Part shown: positions 1-7,907 of the stretch, piece after piece
Numbering within the stretch: position 1 is the stretch's first letter
How the letters are laid out: each line of letters begins with the position of its first letter
Source of the DNA: an uncultured Ruminococcus sp.
GTDB lineage: Bacteria; Bacillota; Clostridia; Oscillospirales; Ruminococcaceae
Direction of reading: 5' to 3'
DNA: 8,034 bases
Assembly: GCA_946612185.1 (NCBI GenBank)
Contig: CAMOEP010000087.1
Span: 1-8,034, forward strand
Position numbers and translations under genes: made by a program
Notes under the pieces: generated by a model
The model's input: only the letters and a program-made list of their open reading frames with translations
Told to the model about the DNA's origin: nothing
Database searches by the model: none

Positions 1-213
1 TGCGGAAAGAAAATGCTGCTTAAAAAGTCAAAGAAGGGCAGAAGCTTCTACGGCTGCGAGGGCTACCCGGATTGCAGCTTCATGACCTGGAACGTTCCCA
101 GCGCTGAGGTTTGCCCACAGTGCGGAAAGAACCTGTTCGTCAAGGGCGGAAAGTCCGGCAGACTGGTCTGCGAGAATGAAGGCTGCGGCTACGAAAGAGA
201 GCTGAAGAAATGA
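1..213 (+). CDS. topA: DNA topoisomerase I (type IA), C-terminal zinc-ribbon fragment
   Basis: This is the last 70 codons of a gene whose 5' end lies outside the window; frame 1 is open from the first base to the TGA at 211-213. The fragment carries C4 zinc-ribbon modules of the topoisomerase I tail. One is only partly visible, with Cys1 of the fragment and then Cys19-x5-Cys25 in the context FYGCEGYPDC. The second is complete, with Cys38-x2-Cys41 and Cys57-x4-Cys62 (CENEGCGYE). FYGC-x-GYPxC is highly typical of bacterial TopA, whose tail ribbons bind single-stranded DNA while the missing N-terminal part relaxes negative supercoils. The stop overlaps the trmFO start in an ATGA arrangement, and topA followed by trmFO is a common Firmicute pair. 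An internal ATG at position 13 is not a start, because the cysteine module begins before it. Other proteins carry this ribbon type, so the call rests on motif plus neighbour. Confidence 0.88.
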   Translation, partial: CGKKMLLKKSKKGRSFYGCEGYPDCSFMTWNVPSAEVCPQCGKNLFVKGGKSGRLVCENEGCGYERELKK

Positions 214-1526
214 TAGTCAATGTGATCGGTGCAGGGCTTGCAGGCTGTGAAGCTGCCTGGGCTCTGGCACGATATGGTATAAATGTAAGGCTTTATGAAA
301 TGAAGCCGGAGAAGTACAGTCCTGCACATAAATACAGCGGATTTGCAGAACTTGTATGCTCCAACTCCCTGAAAGCTGCAAGGCTTGAGTCAGCCGCCGG
401 ACTTCTCAAGGCGGAAATGGAAATGCTGGGTTCGCTGACTGTTCCCTGTGCCAAGGAAAACTCCGTGGAAGCAGGCGGTGCGCTGGCTGTTGACCGTGAG
501 CGCTTTTCCGACTGCGTTACCGGGCGCATAAAAAACTGTGAGCTTATCGAAGTTGTCAGCGGCGAGGTCACGAAGATACCGGAGGGTGTCACCATAATCG
601 CTACAGGCCCGCTTACTTCCGGGGCTATGGCTGAGGAGATACGTTCTCTGTGCGGCGAGGGACTGAGCTTCTACGACGCTGCTGCACCTATCGTCACTTT
701 CGAGAGCCTTGACAAGGAAAAGGTTTTCTTTGCGTCAAGGTATGACCGTGGCGATGCGGATTATATCAACTGCCCCATGAACAAGGAGGAGTATACCGCC
801 TTCTACAGGGCGCTCATCACCGCAGAAAAGGTTCAGCTCAAGGACTTCGAGACACACCCTTTCAGCGTATACGAGGGCTGTATGCCTATCGAAGAACTTG
901 CCTCCCGTGGCGAGGACACCATGCGCTTTGGCCCGATGAAGCCTGTCGGCATTACCGACGAGCGCACTGGCAGACGGCCTTATGCGGTAGTACAGCTAAG
1001 GCGTGAGAACCGTGAGGCGACCCTCTTTAACCTGGTAGGATTCCAGACAAACCTGAAATTTGGCGAGCAGAAGCGGGTATTCTCCATGATACCCGGTCTT
1101 GAAAACGCCGAGTTCATGAGATATGGCGTTATGCACCGGAATACTTTCATAAACAGTCCAGTCCTCCTTGACAGGTACTTCTCAATGCGCAGCAAGCCGG
1201 AGATATTCTTCGCCGGACAGATAACAGGCGTTGAGGGATATATGGAGTCCGCCGCAAGCGGAATTATCGCCGGAACTGCCGCCGCAAGACGTATCCTTGG
1301 GCTTGAACCCATTGTTTTACCGGAGGATACGATGCTGGGTGCATTGTCAGCGTATATAAGCGATCCGTTCAATGACGGAAAATTCCAGCCTATGGGCGCT
1401 AATATGGGCATACTCCCGGATATAGGCGTAAGGATAAAAGACAAGAAGGAGCGCTATGGTGCATATGCCAACCGTGCAGTCGCTTCGCTGAAAAAAGAAC
1501 TTGAAAGGGCTGGGGTAAATGACTAA
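210..1526 (+). CDS. trmFO: Methylenetetrahydrofolate-tRNA (uracil-54-C5)-methyltransferase, FAD/NAD(P)H-dependent
   Basis: The 438-residue product has the usual length for TrmFO (older name Gid), a cytosolic flavoprotein. The family uses methylene-tetrahydrofolate as carbon donor and FADH2 as reductant to make 5-methyluridine at position 54 of the tRNA T-loop. The N-terminus is a dinucleotide-binding fold with the glycine motif GAGLAGCEAA at residues 7-16. ELVCSNSLKA at 47-56 contains Cys50, and YEGCMPIEEL at 221-230 contains Cys224. By position these match the two catalytic cysteines described for the Bacillus subtilis enzyme (Cys53 and Cys226). Further family blocks are RFGPMKPVG (239-247), LVGFQTNLKFGEQ (275-287), and FFAGQITGVEGYMESAASG (333-351), which closes the FAD site. 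The ATG at 210 overlaps the topA stop by 4 bp. It has only a weak purine-rich stretch at 194-201 as ribosome binding site, so coupling to topA translation is likely. The 3' end overlaps plsX by 8 bp. Confidence 0.96.
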   Translation: MIVNVIGAGLAGCEAAWALARYGINVRLYEMKPEKYSPAHKYSGFAELVCSNSLKAARLESAAGLLKAEMEMLGSLTVPCAKENSVEAGGALAVDRERFSDCVTGRIKNCELIEVVSGEVTKIPEGVTIIATGPLTSGAMAEEIRSLCGEGLSFYDAAAPIVTFESLDKEKVFFASRYDRGDADYINCPMNKEEYTAFYRALITAEKVQLKDFETHPFSVYEGCMPIEELASRGEDTMRFGPMKPVGITDERTGRRPYAVVQLRRENREATLFNLVGFQTNLKFGEQKRVFSMIPGLENAEFMRYGVMHRNTFINSPVLLDRYFSMRSKPEIFFAGQITGVEGYMESAASGIIAGTAAARRILGLEPIVLPEDTMLGALSAYISDPFNDGKFQPMGANMGILPDIGVRIKDKKERYGAYANRAVASLKKELERAGVND

Positions 1527-2529
1527 GATCATCGTTGACGCTTTCGGAGGGGATAACGCCCCTCTGGAGGTCATCAAGGGCTGCGAGCGTGCAGTCAGGG
1601 AACTTGGGGTAAGGATAGTTCTCACAGGAAGCGAGACTATCATTAAAAAGTGTGCCGCCGATAATGATATAAATATGAACGGCATTGAGATAGTGCATAC
1701 TGATGATGTTTTTGATATACATGAAGAACCGAAGGAGATAATCAAGTCCGGAAAGAATTCCTCAATGGGACTGGGCTTGCAGCTTTTAGCTGACGGCAAG
1801 GGCGATGCCTTTGTTTCAGCAGGAAGCACCGGCGCACTGGTTATGGGCGCTACCTTCATCGTCAAGCGTATCAAAGGTATTAAGCGAGTTGCACCCTCAC
1901 CTGTGATGCCGGCAGACAAGGGCAGCTTCATTCTTGTGGACGCTGGTGCGAATACAGAGTGCCGCCCGGAAATGCTGATGCAGTTTGCAGTCATGGGAAG
2001 CGCTTATATGGAGAAGGTGCTGGGCGTGAAGTCGCCTAAAGTGGCACTCCTTAATATAGGCGCTGAGGAGACTAAGGGCAGAGAACTTGAAATAGAAGCA
2101 TATAAGATGCTGTCAGAGTCAAAGCTCAATTTCGCCGGAAATATCGAGGCAAGAGATCTCCCCAAGGGAGAAGTACAGGTGGTCGTTACCGACGGATTCA
2201 CCGGAAATATCGTCCTGAAACTGTATGAGGGAATGGGCTCATTCTTCGCAAAGAAGATGAAGTGGATATTCTCCGGCGCAGGCAAACTGGGCGCACTTTT
2301 CTCATTGGATAAGATAAAGAAATTCAGAAAACAAATGGACTACAAGGAGGTAGGCGGCTCAGCACTTCTGGGCGTGAAGAAGCCGGTAATAAAGGCTCAC
2401 GGAAGTTCGGACGCTACAGCATTCTTCAATGCAGTACGTCAGGCAAAGAAGTGCGCCGAGGGCGGCGTTACCCAGGCAATAGCCGACTACGTTGCAGCCT
2501 CATCTGATACGGAAAAAGGAGCAGAATAA
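1519..2529 (+). CDS. plsX: Phosphate acyltransferase (acyl-ACP:phosphate transacylase)
   Basis: The 336-residue product is full length for PlsX. The family converts acyl-ACP and phosphate into acyl-phosphate, the donor used by PlsY to start phosphatidic acid synthesis; the enzyme is cytosolic or peripherally membrane-bound. Conserved blocks appear in order: DAFGGDNAP (7-15; many homologues have Met where this has Phe9), SAGSTGALV (100-108), VDAGAN (140-145), LNIGAEETKG (178-187), GNIEARD (207-213), TDGFTGNIVLKLYEG (224-238), GGSALLGV (279-286) and KAHGSSDATAF (292-302). The start overlaps the last 8 bp of trmFO and has G-rich sequence upstream (1504-1509 and 1512-1515) usable as a weak ribosome binding site. 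The stop overlaps the rnc start as TAATG. Two things are unusual in the neighbourhood: plsX sits behind topA-trmFO instead of fapR, rpmF or recG, and no acpP or fab gene follows it. Confidence 0.96.
   Translation: MTKIIVDAFGGDNAPLEVIKGCERAVRELGVRIVLTGSETIIKKCAADNDINMNGIEIVHTDDVFDIHEEPKEIIKSGKNSSMGLGLQLLADGKGDAFVSAGSTGALVMGATFIVKRIKGIKRVAPSPVMPADKGSFILVDAGANTECRPEMLMQFAVMGSAYMEKVLGVKSPKVALLNIGAEETKGRELEIEAYKMLSESKLNFAGNIEARDLPKGEVQVVVTDGFTGNIVLKLYEGMGSFFAKKMKWIFSGAGKLGALFSLDKIKKFRKQMDYKEVGGSALLGVKKPVIKAHGSSDATAFFNAVRQAKKCAEGGVTQAIADYVAASSDTEKGAE
2515..2521 (+). promoter_or_regulatory. Ribosome binding site for rnc
   Basis: AAAGGAG lies 7 nt before the ATG at 2529, inside the last codons of plsX. 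It supports that ATG as the rnc start, and with the TAATG overlap it suggests both independent initiation and coupling. The next in-frame Met of rnc is residue 191, so no shorter ATG start is plausible. Confidence 0.7.
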
Positions 2530-3287
2530 TGGAGAATCTTGAAAATGAACTGAGGAAAGCTTTCCGTGATAATGTAAAGTCTAAGCATGAGATCTCAGAG
2601 AATATCGAAAAGCTGGAGAAGGAACTGCGATATACATTCAAAAATAAGGAACTGCTTAAACAGGCGCTTTCACATTCGTCTTATGCCAACGAGCGCAAGC
2701 ACGCCGGCGGCAGCAACGAACGCCTTGAATTCCTGGGTGACAGCGTGCTTTCCATCGTTGTTTCTGACCATTTATATAAGAACCTTACAAGCGTTGCCGA
2801 GGGTGAACTTACAAAGCTGAGAGCATCGCTGGTCTGCGAGAAATCCCTGCATATCTTCGCCCAGCAGATACACCTGGGGGACTACCTCCTTCTGGGCAAG
2901 GGCGAGGAAAATACCGGCGGACGTGAGCGTCCTTCCATACTTGCGGACGCTTTCGAGGCAGTCATAGCCGCTATCTATCTTGACGGCGGTATGGAAGCTG
3001 CTTCAAGGCACATTCTCCGCTTTATCCCCGCCGACCTGGAAAGAACAAGACGTGTGGCTTACAGCGACTACAAGACTATACTCCAGGAAGTAGTCCAGAT
3101 GAACCCGGAGGAAAAGGTGGAGTACGTCCTTATCGGTGAGGAAGGCCCTGACCATAACAAGCGGTTCGTAGTGGAGGTATGCCTGAATTCACAGGTCATC
3201 GGAACTGGCAAGGGCAGAAGCAAAAAGGAAGCCGAGCAGCTTGCCGCAAAGGAAGCGCTGAAGCTTATGGGCTATGAAGCACAGTAA
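2529..3287 (+). CDS. rnc: Ribonuclease III
   Basis: The 252-residue product has both domains of a class 1 RNase III, the Mg-dependent endonuclease that cleaves double-stranded RNA as a homodimer in rRNA maturation and mRNA turnover. The nuclease domain spans roughly residues 25-172. It carries the signature NERLEFLGDSVL at 63-74 and, by family comparison, metal ligands Glu67, Asp71, Asp140 and Glu143 (LADAFEA at 138-144). Other family blocks are KLRASLVCEKSL (96-107) and LLGKGEENTGGRERPS (121-136). The double-stranded RNA-binding domain covers about 178-249 and ends in the typical basic helix GRSKKEAEQLAAKEAL (229-244). A charged stretch of about 25 residues precedes the nuclease domain, which is common in Firmicute homologues. 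The start overlaps the plsX stop by one base and the end overlaps the next gene by 14 bp. No catalytic residue is missing. Confidence 0.97.
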   Translation: MENLENELRKAFRDNVKSKHEISENIEKLEKELRYTFKNKELLKQALSHSSYANERKHAGGSNERLEFLGDSVLSIVVSDHLYKNLTSVAEGELTKLRASLVCEKSLHIFAQQIHLGDYLLLGKGEENTGGRERPSILADAFEAVIAAIYLDGGMEAASRHILRFIPADLERTRRVAYSDYKTILQEVVQMNPEEKVEYVLIGEEGPDHNKRFVVEVCLNSQVIGTGKGRSKKEAEQLAAKEALKLMGYEAQ

Positions 3288-4266
3288 TATCGCCATTTTC
3301 GTGCCTCATGCAGGCTGTCCCCATAAGTGCAGCTTCTGCGACCAGAGAACCATAAGCGGCGCTCAACATTCCCCTACAGGGCTGGAAACAGCGCAGATAT
3401 GCAGCAAGGCAGTAACGGAGATGAATGAGCCGGAAAATGCAGAGATAGCGTTCTTCGGCGGAAGCTTTACCGCAATAAACCGGGAGTATATGCTGGAACT
3501 TCTCCAGGCGGCGCACCCCTTTGTCAAAGAGGGCAAGGTCAGAGGAATACGCATATCCACCCGCCCGGACTGCATCACACCGGAGATACTGGATATACTG
3601 AAAATGTATGGCGTTACCGCAATTGAACTGGGTGCGCAGTCAATGGTGGACGAGGTGCTTGCCGCTAACGAAAGGGGACATACTGCCGGTGATGCGGCTG
3701 AGGCATCGCAGCTTATCCGCTCCTACGGCTTTGAACTGGGACTACAGATGATGACCGGGCTTTACAAAAGCAGTCCGGAGCGTGATATGCTGACTATGCA
3801 GCGCATCATCGACCTTTCGCCGGATACCGTAAGGATATACCCCACCGTCGTTCTGAAGGGGACTGTCCTTGCGGATATCATGAAGCCGGAGGACTATATC
3901 ACCCTTGACGAAATGGCACAGCTTTGCGCTTTGATGCTTCTGAGATTCCATGAGGCAGGCATAAGGGTCATAAAATGCGGACTCCATGCAAGCGAATTTG
4001 TGGAACGTGATATGGTTGGCGGATACTATCACCCGGCGTTCCGGGAAATGTGCGAAAGCTATATCTACCGCCGGAAAATTGAGGAGTGCCTCAGAGAAAA
4101 CGGCATTTCCTCCGGCAGGGCAGTACTTGAGATATGCCGCAAAGGGATAAGTCCCGGATACGGTCACAGGAAAATGAACAGCGATTATTTCAGAAAAAAT
4201 GGTATTGATATAAAGCTTACCGGCAGCGACGATGTGCCGGTATATGAGGTGAATTTGCGGAGGTGA
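3274..4266 (+). CDS. Elp3-like radical SAM protein without acetyltransferase domain
   Basis: This 330-residue protein is a radical SAM enzyme. Cys15-x3-Cys19-x2-Cys22 (GCPHKCSFC) would bind the 4Fe-4S cluster that cleaves S-adenosylmethionine, and AFFGGSFTAI (59-68) fits the glycine motif contacting SAM. Downstream blocks STRPDCI (95-101), ELGAQSM (118-124) and NERGHT (132-137) resemble the Elp3 radical SAM domain, whose corresponding text reads like TRPDY, GVQS and NRGHT. Elp3 itself is a tRNA wobble-uridine modifying enzyme with an added GNAT domain. Here the chain ends about 30 residues after GYGHRKMN (295-301), with no room for GNAT, so databases may over-annotate it as Elp3. The C-terminal third (about 230-330) probably completes the fold as a family-specific tail. 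Substrate is unknown; RNA modification is only an inference. An in-frame TGA at 3259-3261 leaves ATG 3274 as the only sensible start. It lies in rnc without a good ribosome binding site, so coupling is likely. Confidence 0.85.
   Translation: MKHSNIAIFVPHAGCPHKCSFCDQRTISGAQHSPTGLETAQICSKAVTEMNEPENAEIAFFGGSFTAINREYMLELLQAAHPFVKEGKVRGIRISTRPDCITPEILDILKMYGVTAIELGAQSMVDEVLAANERGHTAGDAAEASQLIRSYGFELGLQMMTGLYKSSPERDMLTMQRIIDLSPDTVRIYPTVVLKGTVLADIMKPEDYITLDEMAQLCALMLLRFHEAGIRVIKCGLHASEFVERDMVGGYYHPAFREMCESYIYRRKIEECLRENGISSGRAVLEICRKGISPGYGHRKMNSDYFRKNGIDIKLTGSDDVPVYEVNLRR
4259..4266 (+). promoter_or_regulatory. Strong ribosome binding site for smc
   Basis: GGAGGTGA is a near-perfect anti-16S match. 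GGAGG ends 7 nt before the smc ATG at 4271 and the motif includes the TGA stop of the radical SAM gene. It fixes the smc start, and it is clearly better than the sites before trmFO, plsX and the radical SAM gene, suggesting smc initiates more independently. Confidence 0.85.
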
Positions 4267-4270
4267 ACTG

Positions 4271-7200
4271 ATGTACCTGAAAAGCCTGGAAATACAAGGA
4301 TTCAAGTCTTTCCCGGACAAGATAAGCCTGACCTTTGACAAGGGTCTGACGGCGGTAGTCGGGCCTAATGGAAGCGGAAAAAGTAATATCGGTGACTCAG
4401 TACGCTGGGTACTGGGTGAGCAGTCAACTAAAACTCTCCGTGGAAACAAAATGGAAGACGTTATCTTCTCAGGTACAGTGGCAAGAAAACCTATGGGTTT
4501 CGCCGCAGTTACAATAAATATCGACAACTCCGACCATACCATAGAGGATATGGATGACGAGATATCCGTCACAAGAAAACTCTACCGCAGCGGCGAGAGC
4601 GAGTACCTGATAAACGGCAAGTCGTGCAGACTTAAAGACATAAACGAGCTTTTCATGGACACCGGTCTTGGTCGTGACGGCTACTCCATAATCGGTCAGG
4701 GACGCATCGCTGAGATAGTGGGCGCAAAAAGCAATGAGCGCCGTGACATTTTCGAGGAAGCCGCAGGTATATCAAAATTCCGCTACAAAAAGCAGGAAGC
4801 CGAGCGTAAGCTTACCGCCGCCCAGGAAAACCTCCTGCGCCTTACGGATATCCTCACGGAACTGGAAAGCCGGGTAGAACCTTTGAAAGCCCAGGCTGAA
4901 AAGGCGGAGCGCTTCGTAAAGCTTGCAAATGAGCGAAAACAGCTTGAGATATCCGTCTGGGTCACAAGGCTGGACGAACTGAAAGCCAGGCTTGAAGCCC
5001 TCGAAGAAAAGATACTTGTCAGTAATAATGAGTACGAGAACCTGGAAAACGATATCGCTTCCCAGGAGGAAAGACTCCAGCAGGGCTACAGGCGTATGCA
5101 GGAGTCAACGATGAAGTCCGATGAACTCAGCCGGAAAATGCTGGAGGAGGAGCAGGAATCCTCCCGGAAAAAGGCGGATATCGCAGTACTGGAAAATGAT
5201 ATAAAACACTGCGAGGAAGCTATCCGTTCCGCTAAACGGAGCATTACCGATGCGGACGAGACAAGGCGTGAACTTAATCTGCAAAAGCGTGATATCGAAA
5301 AGAAGATAGCGTCGCTGAATGAGCAGAAAAAAGCCTTGCAGAGCGAGATCGCCCAGGCTGAGGAGAAACTGCGCAGCGCCGAGGCGGAAAGCACTGAACT
5401 GGGCGCTGACGTGGATAAGACTACCGGCGAGATAAACGAGATGTATATCCGCCAGAGCAGCCTGAAAATCACCGCAGAAAGCGCAAAGCAGGCAATTGAG
5501 GAACAGAAGCAGCGCCTTGAGGAACTTCGCAGCAGCAGTTCCTCCGCTGATAGTATCGTGGCGGACTACAGCCGTCAGCTTACTGAGAATCAGGACGCTC
5601 TTGCCGCAAATGCCCAGCGGCTCACTTCATCTAAAAACAGACTCTCCGGTATCGAAAAGCTGTTCCAGTCACGCAGTCAGGGCTTCGAGGACGCTAAGAC
5701 CGACCTTGAAAGGATACTCTACGACTTCAAGGGCAGACAGCAGCGCCGGAAGATACTCAGCGACATGGAAAACAATATGGAGGGCTTTGCAGGAAGTGTA
5801 AAGCAGGTACTCCGTGCATCACGTCAGGGTCGTATCGGCGGCATTTTCGGAACAGTCGCACAGAATATAAGCGTAAGTCCTGAGTACGCTTTAGCGATAG
5901 AGACCGCTCTGGGCGGCGCAATGCAGAATATCATCGTGGAAAACGAGGACATCGCCAAGCGCTGTATCAGATTCCTGAAAGAGCAGAAGGGCGGACGTGC
6001 TACATTCCTGCCCCTTACCTCGATAAAGGGCTACACCCTCCGGGAAACTGGTCTGGAAAACTGCGAGGGATTCGTGGACATTGCCGACCGTATAGCAGGC
6101 TGCGACAGCCGGTTCAGCAACATCATTTCCTCCCTCCTGGGACGGACAGTTGTTGCGGAGGATATCGACAGTGCGACCAATATCGCAAAAAGGTACAGCT
6201 ACCGTTTCCGCATCGTCACCCTTGACGGTCAGGTGATAAACTCCGGCGGTTCATTCACCGGCGGTTCGGCGGTAAAGTCCGGGGGAGTCATCACCAGAAA
6301 GAACGAGATAGATACCCTTGACCGTGAGATGCAGGAACTTTCCGTGAAGCGTGACGAACTGAGCGCAAAGGCTGAAAAACTCCGTGCCGAGACTGAGAAA
6401 CTTAGATTCGATGTGGAGGCGGCAAAGTCTGAGATAGCTGAGTGTAACGGCGAGGAAGTCCGGATTAATGCGGAGATATCAAGGCTCAGTTCGCTGATAG
6501 AACAGATGAGCGGTCAGACCGCTGCTGCTGACAGACAGGTAAAGGAAGCGGAGGAAAAAATAGCCGCTTCCCAGCATACAATTGATGAGACACAAAAGTC
6601 TCTGGCACAGCTTGTACTCGATATCACCGAAGCTGAACAGCACCTTGCACAGGGACAACATTCCCGTGAGGAACTGCGCCTTAAAAGGGCTGAGCTTTCA
6701 GAGGAACTTTCCAACCTGAGAATAAGGGATATGGCGCTTGATAAGGACGTTCAGGCGCAGGAACTTGAAGCAAAGCGCACAGAGCAGTCGCTTACCGACC
6801 TTGACTCTGGCAGCAGCCGCTTCGAGGAGGAAATACGCCGGCAGAATACACTTATCGCCCAGAAAAAACAGGATATCACCAAGATAAATACCGAACTTGA
6901 AAACACAAAGAACAACGCTGAGAATTACCGCAAGGAAATAAAGCGCTATCAGGATATCCATACTGAGCAGACCCGTCTGGTCAATGAGATACAAAAGGGT
7001 ATGAAGGGGCTGAATGAGGCAAAGGAACAGCTTTCCGGCGAAATGACCCGCCTTACGGAGCGCAGGGATTCGGTAGTCCGTGACAGTGATTATATCATAA
7101 AGCAGCTTGACGAGGTATACGAACTTACCCGTTCGGAAGCGGTCGCCCTGGCACAGAAGCTTGACGACATCAACGAAGCCCAGCACCGCCTTACTGAACT

Positions 7201-7843
7201 GAAAAATAAGATCCGTGGACTTGGAAGCGTTAACGTGGACGCTATCGAGGAGTACAAGGAAGTATCCGAAAGATACGAATTCCTCAGCGCACAGCTTGCG
7301 GACGTTCAGAAGTCGAAAGCGGAACTGGAACGCATCATTACCAGTCTCACCGAGGAGATGTGCCGGATATTCTCCGAAAGCTTCCGGATAATCAACAGTA
7401 ACTTTAAAAGTATATTCGTGGAACTTTTCGGCGGAGGCAAGGCGGAACTTATCCTCACTGACCCGGACAACGTGCTTGAATCCGGCATAGAGATAAGCGT
7501 AGCACCGCCGGGAAAGGTCATCAAAAACCTTATATCCCTTTCAGGCGGCGAGCAGTCGTTTGTGGCTATAGCGATATATTTTGCTATACTCCGGCTTCGT
7601 CCTGCGCCGTTCTGTATACTTGACGAGATAGATGCAGCACTTGATGAGGTGAATGTCAGGAAGTATGCACAGTACCTTAAAAAGTTTACCGACACGACAC
7701 AGTTCGTACTGGTCACCCACCGCCGAAGCGCAATGGAGGAAGCAAACGTCCTCTACGGCGTTACCATGCAGGAGGACGGCATATCCAAGCTGCTGAAAAT
7801 GGAGCAGGTGGATTTCCAGGAGGACGTGGCTGACGTTCAGTAG
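4271..7843 (+). CDS. smc: Chromosome segregation protein SMC (condensin ATPase)
   Basis: The 1190-residue product has the full architecture of bacterial SMC, the ring-forming ATPase that with ScpA and ScpB extrudes DNA loops and resolves sister chromosomes. The N-terminal head has Walker A GPNGSGKSN at 31-39 and Q-loop Gln143 (IIGQGRIAEI). A long heptad-rich coiled coil, full of Glu, Lys, Gln and Arg, runs from about 170 to 495. The hinge covers about 500-670 and ends in the glycine-rich stretch NSGGSFTGGS (657-666). The returning coil spans about 675-1035. The C-terminal head has signature LSGGEQ (1090-1095), Walker B FCILDE with Asp1118 and Glu1119, the D-loop ALDE, and the His1150 switch (VTHRR). 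LSGGEQ differs mildly from the LSGGE(K/R) often seen in bacterial SMC. No frameshift or missing arm is visible. The gene starts 4 bp after the radical SAM stop. scpA and scpB are not in the window. Confidence 0.98.
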   Translation: MYLKSLEIQGFKSFPDKISLTFDKGLTAVVGPNGSGKSNIGDSVRWVLGEQSTKTLRGNKMEDVIFSGTVARKPMGFAAVTINIDNSDHTIEDMDDEISVTRKLYRSGESEYLINGKSCRLKDINELFMDTGLGRDGYSIIGQGRIAEIVGAKSNERRDIFEEAAGISKFRYKKQEAERKLTAAQENLLRLTDILTELESRVEPLKAQAEKAERFVKLANERKQLEISVWVTRLDELKARLEALEEKILVSNNEYENLENDIASQEERLQQGYRRMQESTMKSDELSRKMLEEEQESSRKKADIAVLENDIKHCEEAIRSAKRSITDADETRRELNLQKRDIEKKIASLNEQKKALQSEIAQAEEKLRSAEAESTELGADVDKTTGEINEMYIRQSSLKITAESAKQAIEEQKQRLEELRSSSSSADSIVADYSRQLTENQDALAANAQRLTSSKNRLSGIEKLFQSRSQGFEDAKTDLERILYDFKGRQQRRKILSDMENNMEGFAGSVKQVLRASRQGRIGGIFGTVAQNISVSPEYALAIETALGGAMQNIIVENEDIAKRCIRFLKEQKGGRATFLPLTSIKGYTLRETGLENCEGFVDIADRIAGCDSRFSNIISSLLGRTVVAEDIDSATNIAKRYSYRFRIVTLDGQVINSGGSFTGGSAVKSGGVITRKNEIDTLDREMQELSVKRDELSAKAEKLRAETEKLRFDVEAAKSEIAECNGEEVRINAEISRLSSLIEQMSGQTAAADRQVKEAEEKIAASQHTIDETQKSLAQLVLDITEAEQHLAQGQHSREELRLKRAELSEELSNLRIRDMALDKDVQAQELEAKRTEQSLTDLDSGSSRFEEEIRRQNTLIAQKKQDITKINTELENTKNNAENYRKEIKRYQDIHTEQTRLVNEIQKGMKGLNEAKEQLSGEMTRLTERRDSVVRDSDYIIKQLDEVYELTRSEAVALAQKLDDINEAQHRLTELKNKIRGLGSVNVDAIEEYKEVSERYEFLSAQLADVQKSKAELERIITSLTEEMCRIFSESFRIINSNFKSIFVELFGGGKAELILTDPDNVLESGIEISVAPPGKVIKNLISLSGGEQSFVAIAIYFAILRLRPAPFCILDEIDAALDEVNVRKYAQYLKKFTDTTQFVLVTHRRSAMEEANVLYGVTMQEDGISKLLKMEQVDFQEDVADVQ

Positions 7844-7847
7844 CCTG

Positions 7848-7891
7848 AGAACTTGTCTTTACAAGCCTTTTCACTTATGAAGGCAGGTTCT
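7848..7891 (+). other. Possible three-way-junction RNA structure before ftsY
   Basis: The 69-bp smc-ftsY gap can fold compactly. A closing stem pairs 7848-7852 (AGAAC) with 7887-7891 (GTTCT). Arm one pairs 7853-7856 (TTGT) with 7861-7864 (ACAA) around a CTTT loop. Arm two pairs 7865-7869 (GCCTT) with 7880-7884 (AAGGC), and could extend by two pairs past a TT bulge. The three helices abut with only two unpaired bases at the junction. There is no T-run after it, so it is not a standard terminator. It might be an mRNA processing or stability element, or chance pairing; the short stems make this uncertain. Confidence 0.35.
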
Positions 7892-7902
7892 AACATAGAT
7901 TT

Positions 7903-7907
7903 GGAGG
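7903..7907 (+). promoter_or_regulatory. Ribosome binding site for ftsY
   Basis: GGAGG lies 5 nt before the ATG at 7913 and decides the ftsY start. Another in-frame ATG at 7877 lies 12 codons upstream but has no purine-rich site before it (the preceding bases are pyrimidine-rich) and falls in a possible hairpin. Confidence 0.85.

Noticed and set aside
1..131. Direct repeat TGCGGAAAGAA at 1-11 and 121-131
   Set aside because: It encodes the equivalent CGK motif of two successive zinc-ribbon modules in TopA, so it reflects domain repetition and not a separate DNA element.
1347..1994. 215-codon open frame on the minus strand, with other minus-strand frames at 293-595, 980-1444 and 2004-2285
   Set aside because: All are shadows of trmFO and plsX, with low-complexity Ser-rich translations and no domain features.
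3742..4572. 276-codon open frame on the minus strand
   Set aside because: It lies wholly opposite the radical SAM and smc coding sequences, which have clear family motifs. The product shows no recognisable motif, and antisense open frames are expected with this codon bias.
5496..5801. 101-codon plus-strand frame inside smc, and a 77-codon one inside rnc at 2587-2820
   Set aside because: Both are out-of-frame readings of intact conserved genes and have no family features.
6698..7186. 162-codon minus-strand frame with hydrophobic Leu/Phe runs that could look like a membrane protein
   Set aside because: It is the reverse complement of the smc coiled coil; Glu/Lys/Gln codons read backwards give Phe/Leu-rich sequence. 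No ribosome binding site or independent support.
7868..7896. Promoter-like pair TTTTCA (7868-7873) and TAACAT (7891-7896) with 17-bp spacing before ftsY
   Set aside because: Each hexamer matches consensus at only 4 of 6 positions, and the predicted transcript would start at or in the ftsY ribosome binding site, leaving almost no leader.
7844..7900. Rho-independent terminator after smc
   Set aside because: The hairpins are short and AT-rich and no T-run follows the closing stem.
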